Of a DNA stretch of 64,000 bases, positions 53,211-61,300 are shown in pieces. Source of the DNA: Burkholderia latens (GTDB lineage: Bacteria > Pseudomonadota > Gammaproteobacteria > Burkholderiales > Burkholderiaceae). The stretch spans positions 202,650 to 266,649 of the forward strand of contig NZ_CABVPL010000004.1 of NCBI RefSeq assembly GCF_902499045.1, given 5' to 3'. The translations under genes and the position numbers were made by a program. The notes under the pieces are model-generated. The model had not been told where the DNA came from. It saw only the letters and a list, made by a program, of their open reading frames with translations, and ran no database searches. The first letter of the stretch is position 1. Every line of letters starts with the position of its first letter.

Positions 53211-53992
53211 AAGTTGAACGAGACCTATCCAACGGTGCCATGCCCGAAATGCAGCGACTAGCAGCGCTGCAAAGCCGCCCTCGATCCTTCATCGATATGA
53301 AAGTATTCGCGTCGGATGCGAGCCAGGGTGTCGCATCTTGCGATTTGCCTAGTGATGATCGCTTCCAGTCCAGCCGCCGCTTACTGGATTTGCCACCAGG
53401 CCTGGTAACCGCTGGTGCCATTACGCTCGCACAAGACAGTGGGACAGTGTCGTTCCAGCCAGCAGACGAATTCGTCGTCGTCTCGGAAGGAGCGGTAACC
53501 TTCACGCAAGGTGAGCACGCGCTCATGCTGCGGCCGGGCGATAGCGCGGTGCTACGTCAGGGAGCGGCGTATTCTTGGGCAGCGACAGGGCCCACATCAA
53601 TCATATTCATGCGTTACCAGAACGGCGGCAGTGCCGACGGCACCATCGTGCCGATCGACGGTGCCCCGCAGTTAGCGCCATCGGGCGCGCCCCTCGCGGA
53701 ACTGCTACTCACGCCGACTCCCCAATGCCGCAATCAGACCGACTATCGTTCGGCCGACGGGCAATTTACCTGCGGGACCTGGGATTCAACTCCCTATCAT
53801 CGGACCGCAATGCTTTACCACCATTACGAACTCATGTACCTGCTCGAAGGCAGTGTGACGTTTGTCGACGAAGCAGGTCGCCGTGCAACGTTTTCTCGCG
53901 GCGACATCTTTCTCGTCGAGCAAGGTGCGAAGTGCAGTTGGGAAAGTCTTGGGCACGTCGCAAAGGTATACGCGATTTTTCGTCCGGCGTGA
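53207..53992 (+). CDS. Bicupin protein (two cupin domains)
   Basis: This 261-residue protein contains two cupin modules: residues about 70-130 (VSFQPADEFVVVSEGAVTFT, RPGDSAVLRQGAAYSWAA) and about 175-260 (YHHYELMYLLEGSVTFVDEA, FSRGDIFLVEQGAKCSWES). The GTG at 53207 overlaps the upstream stop (GTGA), so it is translationally coupled to the AstE-like gene. Its sequence resembles DUF861 cupins; no catalytic metal triad is obvious. It is the last intact gene of the island before the truncated permease gene. Confidence 0.8.
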   Translation: MKVERDLSNGAMPEMQRLAALQSRPRSFIDMKVFASDASQGVASCDLPSDDRFQSSRRLLDLPPGLVTAGAITLAQDSGTVSFQPADEFVVVSEGAVTFTQGEHALMLRPGDSAVLRQGAAYSWAATGPTSIIFMRYQNGGSADGTIVPIDGAPQLAPSGAPLAELLLTPTPQCRNQTDYRSADGQFTCGTWDSTPYHRTAMLYHHYELMYLLEGSVTFVDEAGRRATFSRGDIFLVEQGAKCSWESLGHVAKVYAIFRPA

Positions 53993-54011
53993 CGGCGCGA
54001 ATCGTCCGCAA

Positions 54012-55082
54012 AATCTGTTCCTGACCGGCATGATGCTGTTGTCCGAAGTCGCGCGTCGTGAAGGGCTGTTCGACTGGGTCGCGACGCACGTCGTCAATCT
54101 CGCGCAGGGGTCGCCCCGGCGATTGTTCGCGCTCGTCTATCTGGTCGGCACCGTGACGACGATTTTTCTGTCGAACGATGCAACCGCGGTCGTGCTGACG
54201 CCGGCCGTCTTCGCGGCCGCCCGTCGCGCCAAGGCCGACCCGATGCCGCTGCTGTACATCTGTGCGTTCGTCGCCAACGCGGCAAGCTTCGTGCTGCCGA
54301 TCTCGAACCCGGCGAATCTCGTGCTGTACGGTTCGCGCATGCCCGCGCTCGGCGAATGGCTGGCCCATTTCGCACTACCGTCCGTCGCGTCGATCGCGTG
54401 CACGTTCGTGATGCTTCGGATGACGCAGCGACATGCGCTTCGCGGCCGTTGCGCGTCGGGTTTGCCGGTGCTGCCGCTCACCGGCGGCGCGCGCATTGCG
54501 CTGGCCGGCATCGCGGTCACGGCCGTTGCGCTGATGGCGGTGTCGATGATGGATCGTCCGCTCGGGTTACCGACCGCGGTCGCGGGATGCGTCACCGCCG
54601 CGTGCGTCCTGTATCGGGATCGCGCGGCGTGCGTGCCGATCGTTCGCGAAATTTCATGGAGCGTGCTGCCGCTCGTCGCGGGATTGTTCGTGCTCGTCGA
54701 GGCGCTCGACCGGAACGGTGCGGTGCGCTCACTGGCCGGGCTGCTGCGCGCGTGGACGGCCAGCGGCGAGCAGGCTGCCGCAGCCGCATCGGGCATCGCG
54801 CTCGCGTCGAACCTGGTCAACAACCTGCCCGCCGGACTGATCGCGAGTTCGACGATCGGCGCCGCGCACAGTCCGCAGACGGTGATCGGCGCCATTCTCA
54901 TCGGCGTCGACCTGGGCCCGAATCTGTCCGTCACCGGATCGCTTGCGACGATTCTGTGGCTCGCGGCGATCCGGCGCGAAGGGCAGCGGGTCGGCTTCGG
55001 GGAATTTCTCGCGGTCGGGGTGTGCGTGATGTTGCCGGCCTTGGTGGCCGCGCTGGTGACACGGCTCACGCTTGGCGCCTGA
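54012..55082 (+). pseudogene. ArsB-like anion permease lacking its N-terminus
   Basis: From NLFLTGMMLLSEVARREGLF onward this frame matches ArsB/arsenite-antiporter-type permeases, with VGTVTTIFLSNDATAVVLTP, NAASFVLPISNPANLVLYG and SNLVNNLPAGLIASSTIGAA. Family members carry about 60 additional N-terminal residues with one or two helices that are missing here, and homology starts 20 bp after the bicupin stop. A start at ATG 54030 or 54033 would give a shortened product. The DNA is much more GC-rich than the preceding gene, so the junction at 53993-54011 looks like the edge of an inserted segment. Confidence 0.8.
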
Positions 55083-55484
55083 CAAGCGACTAGTGCGTTG
55101 GAATCGGCGAACGCGAACATACGGGAAACCAGGGCTCTGCGCTTTCGAGGCGCGGGGTACCATACAATTCTCGTTTGAGCAAGATTTTCTTATCTTGAAA
55201 CGGATCGGCAAAGCAGCAATCGAACTGCCGTCCCGGCTCGGGGCCGAGAACTCCGGGTTTCGCTACGTTACGGCAGGGAGCAGGCTGGTCACCCGTGCAT
55301 CGCCATGCAGGCGTCTACTCAGTGATGCACGGGGCCCGGTTGCTGTTGTTGTGCGGCCCGACAGGCATCGCTGCCGTTGGCCGCATGCCGGCCGTGTTGC
55401 CGCCGGCTGGGGGCGCCGGAACGAGAATGATGCGAAACGTGCTTCATGTGCACGAAAATCAGCGCCCCCGTTCCATCTGAAGAC
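55083..55484. other. Noncoding stretch, 402 bp
   Basis: This region between the truncated permease and the recombinase gene has open frames without recognisable features and no RNA gene that I can see. Confidence 0.5.
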
Positions 55485-56072
55485 TCAACGCTTTTCCGAC
55501 CTGCCGGATTGCGTTTGCGCCGCCTGATGTCGCACGCATAAGCGCCGAAGTGTGCGTGGATGAACGTGGAAGCGTTCCGCTACCGAAGTAACGGAATGTG
55601 TTTCGAGCAGACGAAGTGCCTGGCGCTCCTGCGATTCGGTCAGCGCGGGTTTTCGTCCGAGCTTTGTGCCTCTGGCCCGTGCCGCGGCCATGCCGGCACG
55701 CGTGCGCTCGCTGATCAGGGCCCGCTCGAACTGAGCGAGTGCCGCCATCATATGGAATACGAGCATTCCCCCGGATGAGTCGGTCGAGATCGCTTCGGTA
55801 ATGGACGCGAACTTGATTTTGTGTCGTTCGAGATACGAAATCAGGTCGACTAACTTGGATAAAGATCGGCCGAGCCGATCGAGCCGCCATACGACAAGCG
55901 TGCTCCCGGCCTTCAAGTGTTTGAGCGCCTGATCGAGTCCTGGACGGCTGAATCCCGATCCGGACAAGCCCTGGTCGGTGTAAATGATCTCGCATCCTGC
56001 GCGGCGGAGAGCGTCTTTCTGAAGGGCGAGGTTCTGCTCTTGAGTCGAGACGCGTGCGTATCCAATTTTCAC
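55485..56072 (-). CDS. Serine site-specific recombinase, DNA invertase/resolvase type
   Basis: This 195-residue serine recombinase has the catalytic start KIGYARVSTQEQNLALQKDA with the nucleophile serine, VVWRLDRLGRSLSKLVDLIS, FHMMAALAQFERALISERTR, AGMAAARARGTKLGRK and a C-terminal helix-turn-helix LLETHSVTSVAERFHVHPRT. The GTG at 56072 gives the usual MKIGYARV-type start. It faces a region with two inverted 26-bp-like palindromes and a downstream EAL/adhesin operon, consistent with a phase-switch invertase; resolvase or integrase-like roles remain possible. Confidence 0.88.
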   Translation of the reverse strand: MKIGYARVSTQEQNLALQKDALRRAGCEIIYTDQGLSGSGFSRPGLDQALKHLKAGSTLVVWRLDRLGRSLSKLVDLISYLERHKIKFASITEAISTDSSGGMLVFHMMAALAQFERALISERTRAGMAAARARGTKLGRKPALTESQERQALRLLETHSVTSVAERFHVHPRTLRRLCVRHQAAQTQSGRSEKR

Positions 56073-56163
56073 GGTGAACTCACGCGGTTCTGAATGACGA
56101 CGACTTGACACAGGCCATTCTCAAACATGGCTGAACTATGCATGAAAAATCGAGAAAACAATT

Positions 56164-56175
56164 GCAAACGTTTGC
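56164..56175. promoter_or_regulatory. LacI/PurR-type operator palindrome
   Basis: GCAAACGTTTGC is a perfect 12-bp palindrome with a central CG, identical to the core of the E. coli PurR box. It lies 92 bp upstream of the recombinase start and about 90 bp before the first candidate crossover site. A LacI/GalR-family regulator is a plausible binder; no such gene is in the window. Confidence 0.45.
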
Positions 56176-56262
56176 GGTGTCGTTCTTCATTTGATTTGAA
56201 TTTGACGGGCCGGTTGTTGATTGGGAAATGAAAAGAAGTGTTAACGACGACGATATTGTAGT

Positions 56263-56286
56263 GGACAAAAAGGAACCTTTTTGTCC
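56263..56286. promoter_or_regulatory. Palindromic candidate invertase crossover site, first
   Basis: Arms GGACAAAAAGG (56263-56273) and CCTTTTTGTCC (56276-56286) surround a central AA. Size, central dinucleotide and the A-run in each arm resemble Hin/Gin-type crossover sites. A second site at 56360-56383 has the same design with a central TT, which puts the pair in inverted orientation. Confidence 0.5.
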
Positions 56287-56359
56287 GGCCCGGCCGGGTC
56301 ACGCAAAACTCTTATCGAAACAATGGCTTAGTCGATGGGCGGTGACCTTCTTCGTAGAT

Positions 56360-56383
56360 TCTCACAAAGGTTCCTTTTTGGGT
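56360..56383. promoter_or_regulatory. Palindromic candidate invertase crossover site, second
   Basis: Half-sites TCTCACAAAGG (56360-56370) and CCTTTTTGGGT (56373-56383) surround a central TT. The right half matches the first site's right half in CCTTTTTG, and the shared core on opposite strands is CAAAAAGGAACCTTT. It ends 8 bp before the EAL gene ATG, so inversion of the 97-bp segment would exchange the sequence just upstream of that gene. Confidence 0.5.
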
Positions 56384-56391
56384 CGGCGTTC

Positions 56392-57471
56392 ATGAACGCA
56401 ACATGTGTGAGCGGTGCCGACGTTGAACGAGCGATGCGGCTTACCGGCACGGGGTGTGAAATGTTTTCGTCGGCAGATGGAAGGACCGCGTGGCATGAGC
56501 GTTGCGGCGGTGCGCTTGAACAGATTGCGCGGGACCTGGCTGAGCGTGCATTCGTCCTGTCTGAGGAGGGCGGCTACGGTGCAGGCAGCGACCTTGAAGG
56601 GAGGCAGCGGTATCTGCTCGCCCGCGAATGGGTCCAAACGCTCGGGCGCGGTGTGTCGCAATACACGCCGATGGCGCACGGCGGTTCCAAAGGAAGCGAG
56701 TTCGATAACGCTGTGCCGGGTTGCGATCTGGATGCGAGTGTGCGTCGCGACCTGCACATCGCAACAGCGGCCTATGAAGCGCTGAGCCGAGGCGATGTGG
56801 TGTTGCGGCGTCGGCCGATCCGCGGTCTCGGTGATCCAACGAAAGTTCTTTATCAAGAGTGTGAAACGCACCTTTCGTTTAAATCAAGTGACGGCCCCTT
56901 TCGGTCGGCGGACATATTCTCCGCGATGGAGCGTCTTGGGCTGACGAATCGGATTGATTGTCACGTCGTAGAGATGGCAATTGCCAGCTTGGCGAGCAAT
57001 CCGGATTTGGCGCTGGGTGTGAACATTTCAGGGAAAAGCGCGGTAGAGACCAAATGGTGGGAGCCGTTGTTTATTTCTCTGGAGAAATTCCCTGATGTGG
57101 CATGCCGGTTGACGATAGAAATATCGGAGCGAGCGAAATGTGTGCCGAACCATACGCGCCGCTTTCGCAACCGATTGAGGCATCTGAAATGCCGGGTCGC
57201 GATCGATGATTTTGGCGCCGGATTCGGCTTGTCGTCCAGTATCGAGTTGCGCGAGCCGGATATCGTGAAAATCGACAGTTCGATCCTGCGTCGGGCGTCG
57301 GAAACGGGGGTGCGGAGGCTGCGTGGCCTTGTTCGGCTCGCAAGCGAGCTCGCGTCGATTGTTGTAGTTGATGGTGTGGAATCCGAAATGGATTTGCATA
57401 TGGCCGGAGAGGCGGGCGCGCATTGGATACAGGGGGGCTATTTCGCCTGTCCGTTCGGCACCCGGATATAG
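56392..57471 (+). CDS. EAL-domain protein (c-di-GMP phosphodiesterase-like)
   Basis: This 359-residue protein has an unrecognised N-terminal third and an EAL domain from about residue 135. The signature EAL is replaced by ECE (near 157-159, in YQECETHLSF), but the other catalytic positions are kept: N 211 in GVNISGK, E 243 in TIEISERA, DD 272-273 in IDDFGAGFG, K 293 in VKIDSSIL and E 330 in VDGVESEMDL. It may therefore hydrolyse or just bind c-di-GMP. The ATG at 56392 follows the second candidate crossover site by 8 bp. Same-strand genes for H-NS and a giant adhesin follow, so it may tune surface adhesion. Confidence 0.85.
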   Translation: MNATCVSGADVERAMRLTGTGCEMFSSADGRTAWHERCGGALEQIARDLAERAFVLSEEGGYGAGSDLEGRQRYLLAREWVQTLGRGVSQYTPMAHGGSKGSEFDNAVPGCDLDASVRRDLHIATAAYEALSRGDVVLRRRPIRGLGDPTKVLYQECETHLSFKSSDGPFRSADIFSAMERLGLTNRIDCHVVEMAIASLASNPDLALGVNISGKSAVETKWWEPLFISLEKFPDVACRLTIEISERAKCVPNHTRRFRNRLRHLKCRVAIDDFGAGFGLSSSIELREPDIVKIDSSILRRASETGVRRLRGLVRLASELASIVVVDGVESEMDLHMAGEAGAHWIQGGYFACPFGTRI

Positions 57472-57508
57472 ATCCCCGACGTGTGCTCAGGAGACGCGAG
57501 GAAGGCAT

Positions 57509-57838
57509 ATGCAAGTTAAAGGGACGAGCAAGGATGCGGTGCTGCGCGAGGGGATGCTTTACTTCCTGCAGGAGAGCACGAAGCGGGTGCTGTCGCAGTT
57601 TGCGAGCGGACAGCTGCTGGACGATGTGGATGGTGCCTATAGCGGCGGTTTGATCGGCGGATTCTACGGAGGGCAGGCAGCGGTCGCGCAGCTCGGACGA
57701 AGACGGATGAGGGAAAGGATAGGCGCCCTCAGGTCGATTCGGTCACGCCGGGAATACAGGCGAATGATATTGACGATTTATTGCCTTGGAGTTCAGCACG
57801 GGAGGGCAATCCGAAGAGGCGAAGTATTGCCGACTTGA
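57509..57838 (+). CDS. Small basic protein of unknown function
   Basis: This 109-residue protein (MQVKGTSKDAVLREGMLYFL ...) has a good AGGAAGG ribosome site. A glycine-rich middle (GAYSGGLIGGFYGGQAAVAQ) is followed by an arginine-rich half (RRRMRERIGALRSIRSRREY). I do not recognise it. The 37-bp spacing to the EAL gene and 41-bp spacing to the H-NS gene on the same strand suggest one operon. A nucleic-acid or membrane-surface role would fit the charge but is a guess. Confidence 0.6.
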   Translation: MQVKGTSKDAVLREGMLYFLQESTKRVLSQFASGQLLDDVDGAYSGGLIGGFYGGQAAVAQLGRRRMRERIGALRSIRSRREYRRMILTIYCLGVQHGRAIRRGEVLPT

Positions 57839-57879
57839 AAGGCCGGAGAGCTCGCGAGAAATGGTCGAGGGTGCAGGTT

Positions 57880-58203
57880 ATGAGCGGTCCGATGGATGGC
57901 AGTTATTTAGAGCTGCTTAAGAAGAAGGAAAGGTTGCAATCGACGATCGATCTGGCCAGGCGGCGGGAGGTGTGCGGTGTTCTGCAAGAAATAGTGCATC
58001 GGATGACGACGTATGGAATATCGCTCGACGACATCGCGATGGCTTTGTACGCGGGCCGGGATTCGGGCAGGAAAGGCCGTAGGCGCGCACCCAAATACCT
58101 GGATCCGGAGAGCGGAAAGACGTGGGCAGGTGTGGGGCGTACGCCGACGTGGCTGCAGGGAAAAAATCTGGATGACTATCGATTGCCGACAGGCGGCGAT
58201 TGA
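57880..58203 (+). CDS. H-NS family nucleoid protein
   Basis: This 107-residue protein has an N-terminal helix (YLELLKKKERLQSTIDLARR) and the C-terminal H-NS DNA-binding segment KYLDPESGKTWAGVGRTPTW, then LQGKNLDDYRL. This is the Burkholderia-type short H-NS-like protein. ATG 57880 (MSGPMDGSYLELL) is preferred. It lies 110 bp before the adhesin start on the same strand. H-NS proteins silence horizontally acquired AT-rich loci, so a local regulator of the adhesin or of the EAL gene is likely. Confidence 0.88.
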   Translation: MSGPMDGSYLELLKKKERLQSTIDLARRREVCGVLQEIVHRMTTYGISLDDIAMALYAGRDSGRKGRRRAPKYLDPESGKTWAGVGRTPTWLQGKNLDDYRLPTGGD

Positions 58204-58313
58204 TTGAGAGATGTGACGAGGGGTGTGTCGCCACGAAAACAGACGTGTGTCGGCGCGGGGCAAAACAGAACAGGAATCGCTGCGCCGGGGTGCGCGGTCT
58301 GGAGAAAACTAAA

Positions 58314-61300
58314 ATGAATCGAATCTATCGGACGGTTTGGAATCGGGCGCTGGGACAGTTGGTGGTGGCGTCGGAGTTGGCGCGCGGCGACAGTGCCGGG
58401 GCAACCAACGGGCAAGGAACCGTGGGGGCCGTGTCGAAGCGGTTGTCTCTCAAGTCGCTGGTGCTGGCCTTGGCGTCGATCGGGTTGGCGGGCGGGGCGG
58501 CGCCAACACTTGCGCAGTCCAGTGGCTTGTACGTCAATGATGGAAGGGACAGTACTTGCTGGGGTATTTTTGACGGCGGGTCGGCAGGGCAGGTGATCAA
58601 TGCAAACTGCGCGCTAGACCCGGCAACACAGACGAACGAGTCTCTGTTCTTCGGGCCTGCAGGCACAACCATCAGTGGCAGCCACGCATCTTACGGTCTT
58701 AGCCTGGGTGGCCAGCTATTCGTCAATTCCGGACGGATCGGGGTTACGGACATTGGCGGTGGTACCTATTCAATGCGACTTGGCAGCGTCGCCACGCTGA
58801 ATGGCGTCGCAGGTACGAATGCGATCGCAATCGGTTCTGCACAGTCCTCTGGTTCGGACGGATCTTCCAGCGCGGCTACTGTTGCGTCGGGAAGTCAGGC
58901 GATTGCGATTGGATCGGCTGCGTCGGCGACTGGAGGAAATTCGATCGTGATCGGCCAAGCGACGACGGCCAATTCGACGAACACCATTGCGATCGGCAAA
59001 GGAGCAAAAGCGACCGCGCCCAGCACCGCCGGAGGCGGGGTCTCGATTGGGATGGGTGCCGTGACGTCGGCTTGGCGGACAGTCGCGTTGGGGGAGAGTT
59101 CCGCCTCGACGCAGGTCGCTGCCACTGCTTTGGGAACCTATTCCCAGGCGACCAATACCGGTGCGACTGCGATAGGTGCGGTTCAAAACTCGACGTCGGC
59201 TACGACCGTAGGCGCGACGGCGAGCGGTGTAGGCGCGACGGCAATCGGCGGCGGTGCGGGCGCTGGCGGAAACAACTCGATCGCGCTCGGCGCGCAGGAT
59301 TTCGTTGCCGAAGGCGGCGCGGCTTCTCCTGTCGCCGTGGCAGGCGCACAGGCTGGCGGTACCCGGGCGATCGCCATCGGGTCGGGTTCCAGTTCGACCG
59401 GTAGTTCTTCGATTGCATTGGGGGATTCGGCCCAGGCGACAGGTTCGAGTAATGCCGTTGCACTTGGCACAAGCGCGGTTGCGTCGGGTGCCAACGCGGC
59501 GGCCGTCGGTTTCGGTTCGACGGCAGCGAATGTCGGGTCGATCGCGATCGGCAAATCCGCGATCGCAACGGCACAGGGCGCAACAACGATCGCGATCGGC
59601 TATGAAGCGTCGGCCTCATCGTCGTCGACGAGCAGTCAGGGCGATTCGATCGCTTTCGGCACCAGGGCAATTGCCAATGGCCAGGATTCGAACGCAATAG
59701 GCGCGCAGACGACCGCGAGCGGAATGAATTCCCTCGCCATCGGCAACAACGGCACTGTCGCCAATGCGACAGGCGCGCAAGCAATCGGTGTTGCCGCCTC
59801 GGCGACCGGCGCATACGCCACGACGTACGGCACCAATGCCGTTGCATCGAATGCAGGATCGATTGCGATCGGCAGCAATTCAAGCGGTGGCGCAACGTCG
59901 GGGGCCGCGGACGGCATTGCTATCGGCGGTCAATCATCCGTCGCTTCCGCAGCGACCTCCGGCATCGCTCTGGGCCGCGGCGCGACCGTCAATGGCGCTT
60001 ACGGAATCGCGCAGGGCGATGGGGTGTCGTCAGGCGCCACAGGCCAGAATGTGGCGATCGGCTCGGCGGGGACTGTCGCAAATTCCGCAACGTCCAATGG
60101 TGGTGCGGTCGCGATCGGTCGGGGGCAGAATGCAAGCGGCGATGGCGCCGTTGCGATCGGCGATCCGAACAGCGCAACCGGCACGGGTGCGCTGGCGATC
60201 GGTGCGAACAACACGTCGAACGGTTCCGGTGCGCTTGCGCTCGGCAACGGCAATTCGGCGAGCGGCACCGGCTCCGTCGCGCTGGGCAACACCAGCACGG
60301 CAAGCAGCAGCGCGGTTGCAATCGGCAGTTCCGCAAACGCGACGGGCACGAACGGCTCCATCGCAATCGGCAGTTCCGCCACGTCGACAGGCACGGGTGC
60401 AATTGCAATGGGCACCGCCGGCAGCTTTGCCGCCACCACGCGTGCGACAGGCGCAGACGCCATCGCGCTCGGCAACGGTTCGACAGCCAGCGGCGCGTCC
60501 GGCTCGGTCGCCGTCGGCTCCGCCGCCGTGGCCTCGAACAACTATGCGACGGCCCTCGGCTCGAACTCGACCGCGTCGGGGGCGGGTTCGGTCGCGTTTG
60601 CACAGAACGCCCATGCTTCGGCTTCGAATGCCATCGCCATCGGCGTGGGCTCGACCGCGAACGTCGCGAATTCGATCGCCCTCGGCAGCAACTCGGTGAC
60701 GAGCAGCGCCGCGTCGACAACGACCGGCGGCAACACCGCGGTCAGCAGCACCACGATCGGCGGCCAGACGTTCGGCAGCTACCAGGCCGGGACGCCGGCG
60801 GGCGGCATTGTCAGCGTCGGCCAGCCGAACGCGGAGCGCCGCATCCAGAACGTCGCGGCAGGCCTCGTCAGCGGGACCAGCACCGACGCCATCAACGGTA
60901 GCCAGCTCTACGCGGTTGCAAGCACGACGACGTCGAGCATCACGAGCCTGTCGACGTCGACCTCGACCGGTATCGGCTCGCTGTCCACTGGCCTGAGCAG
61001 CACGAACAGTTCGGTGACGTCGCTCTCCACGTCGACCTCGACCGCGATCAACGCCGCGAAAACGCACTACTACAGTGTCAACGACAACGGCGTGCAGCAA
61101 GCCAACTACGCCAACGACGGTGCGACGGGCATCAACGCCCTCGCAGCCGGCGTGAACGCCCGCGCTAGCGGTGCCAACTCCACTGCGGTCGGCTACGATA
61201 CGACAGCCAGCGCTGATGGTGCGGTTGCGTTGGGCAACACCAATAGTGCCACCTGGAACAATGCCATTGCGATAGGGCATAACAACGTCGCCAGTTGGAA

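Larger units (their letters stand above)
56073..56391. other. Divergent regulatory region, 319 bp
   Basis: This AT-rich region between the minus-strand recombinase and plus-strand EAL gene contains the GCAAACGTTTGC palindrome (56164) and two inverted candidate crossover sites (56263, 56360). No gene seen. A weak TTGACA-like stretch occurs near 56104. Confidence 0.6.

Noticed and set aside
55072-55527. 151-codon plus-strand frame after the permease remnant
   Set aside because: It has no recognisable domain, no good ribosome site and overlaps the recombinase gene end; probably noncoding.
56263-56286. The first palindrome as an intrinsic terminator
   Set aside because: The stem is AT-rich with a two-base loop, unlike Rho-independent terminators, and it lies upstream of the EAL gene rather than after a gene.
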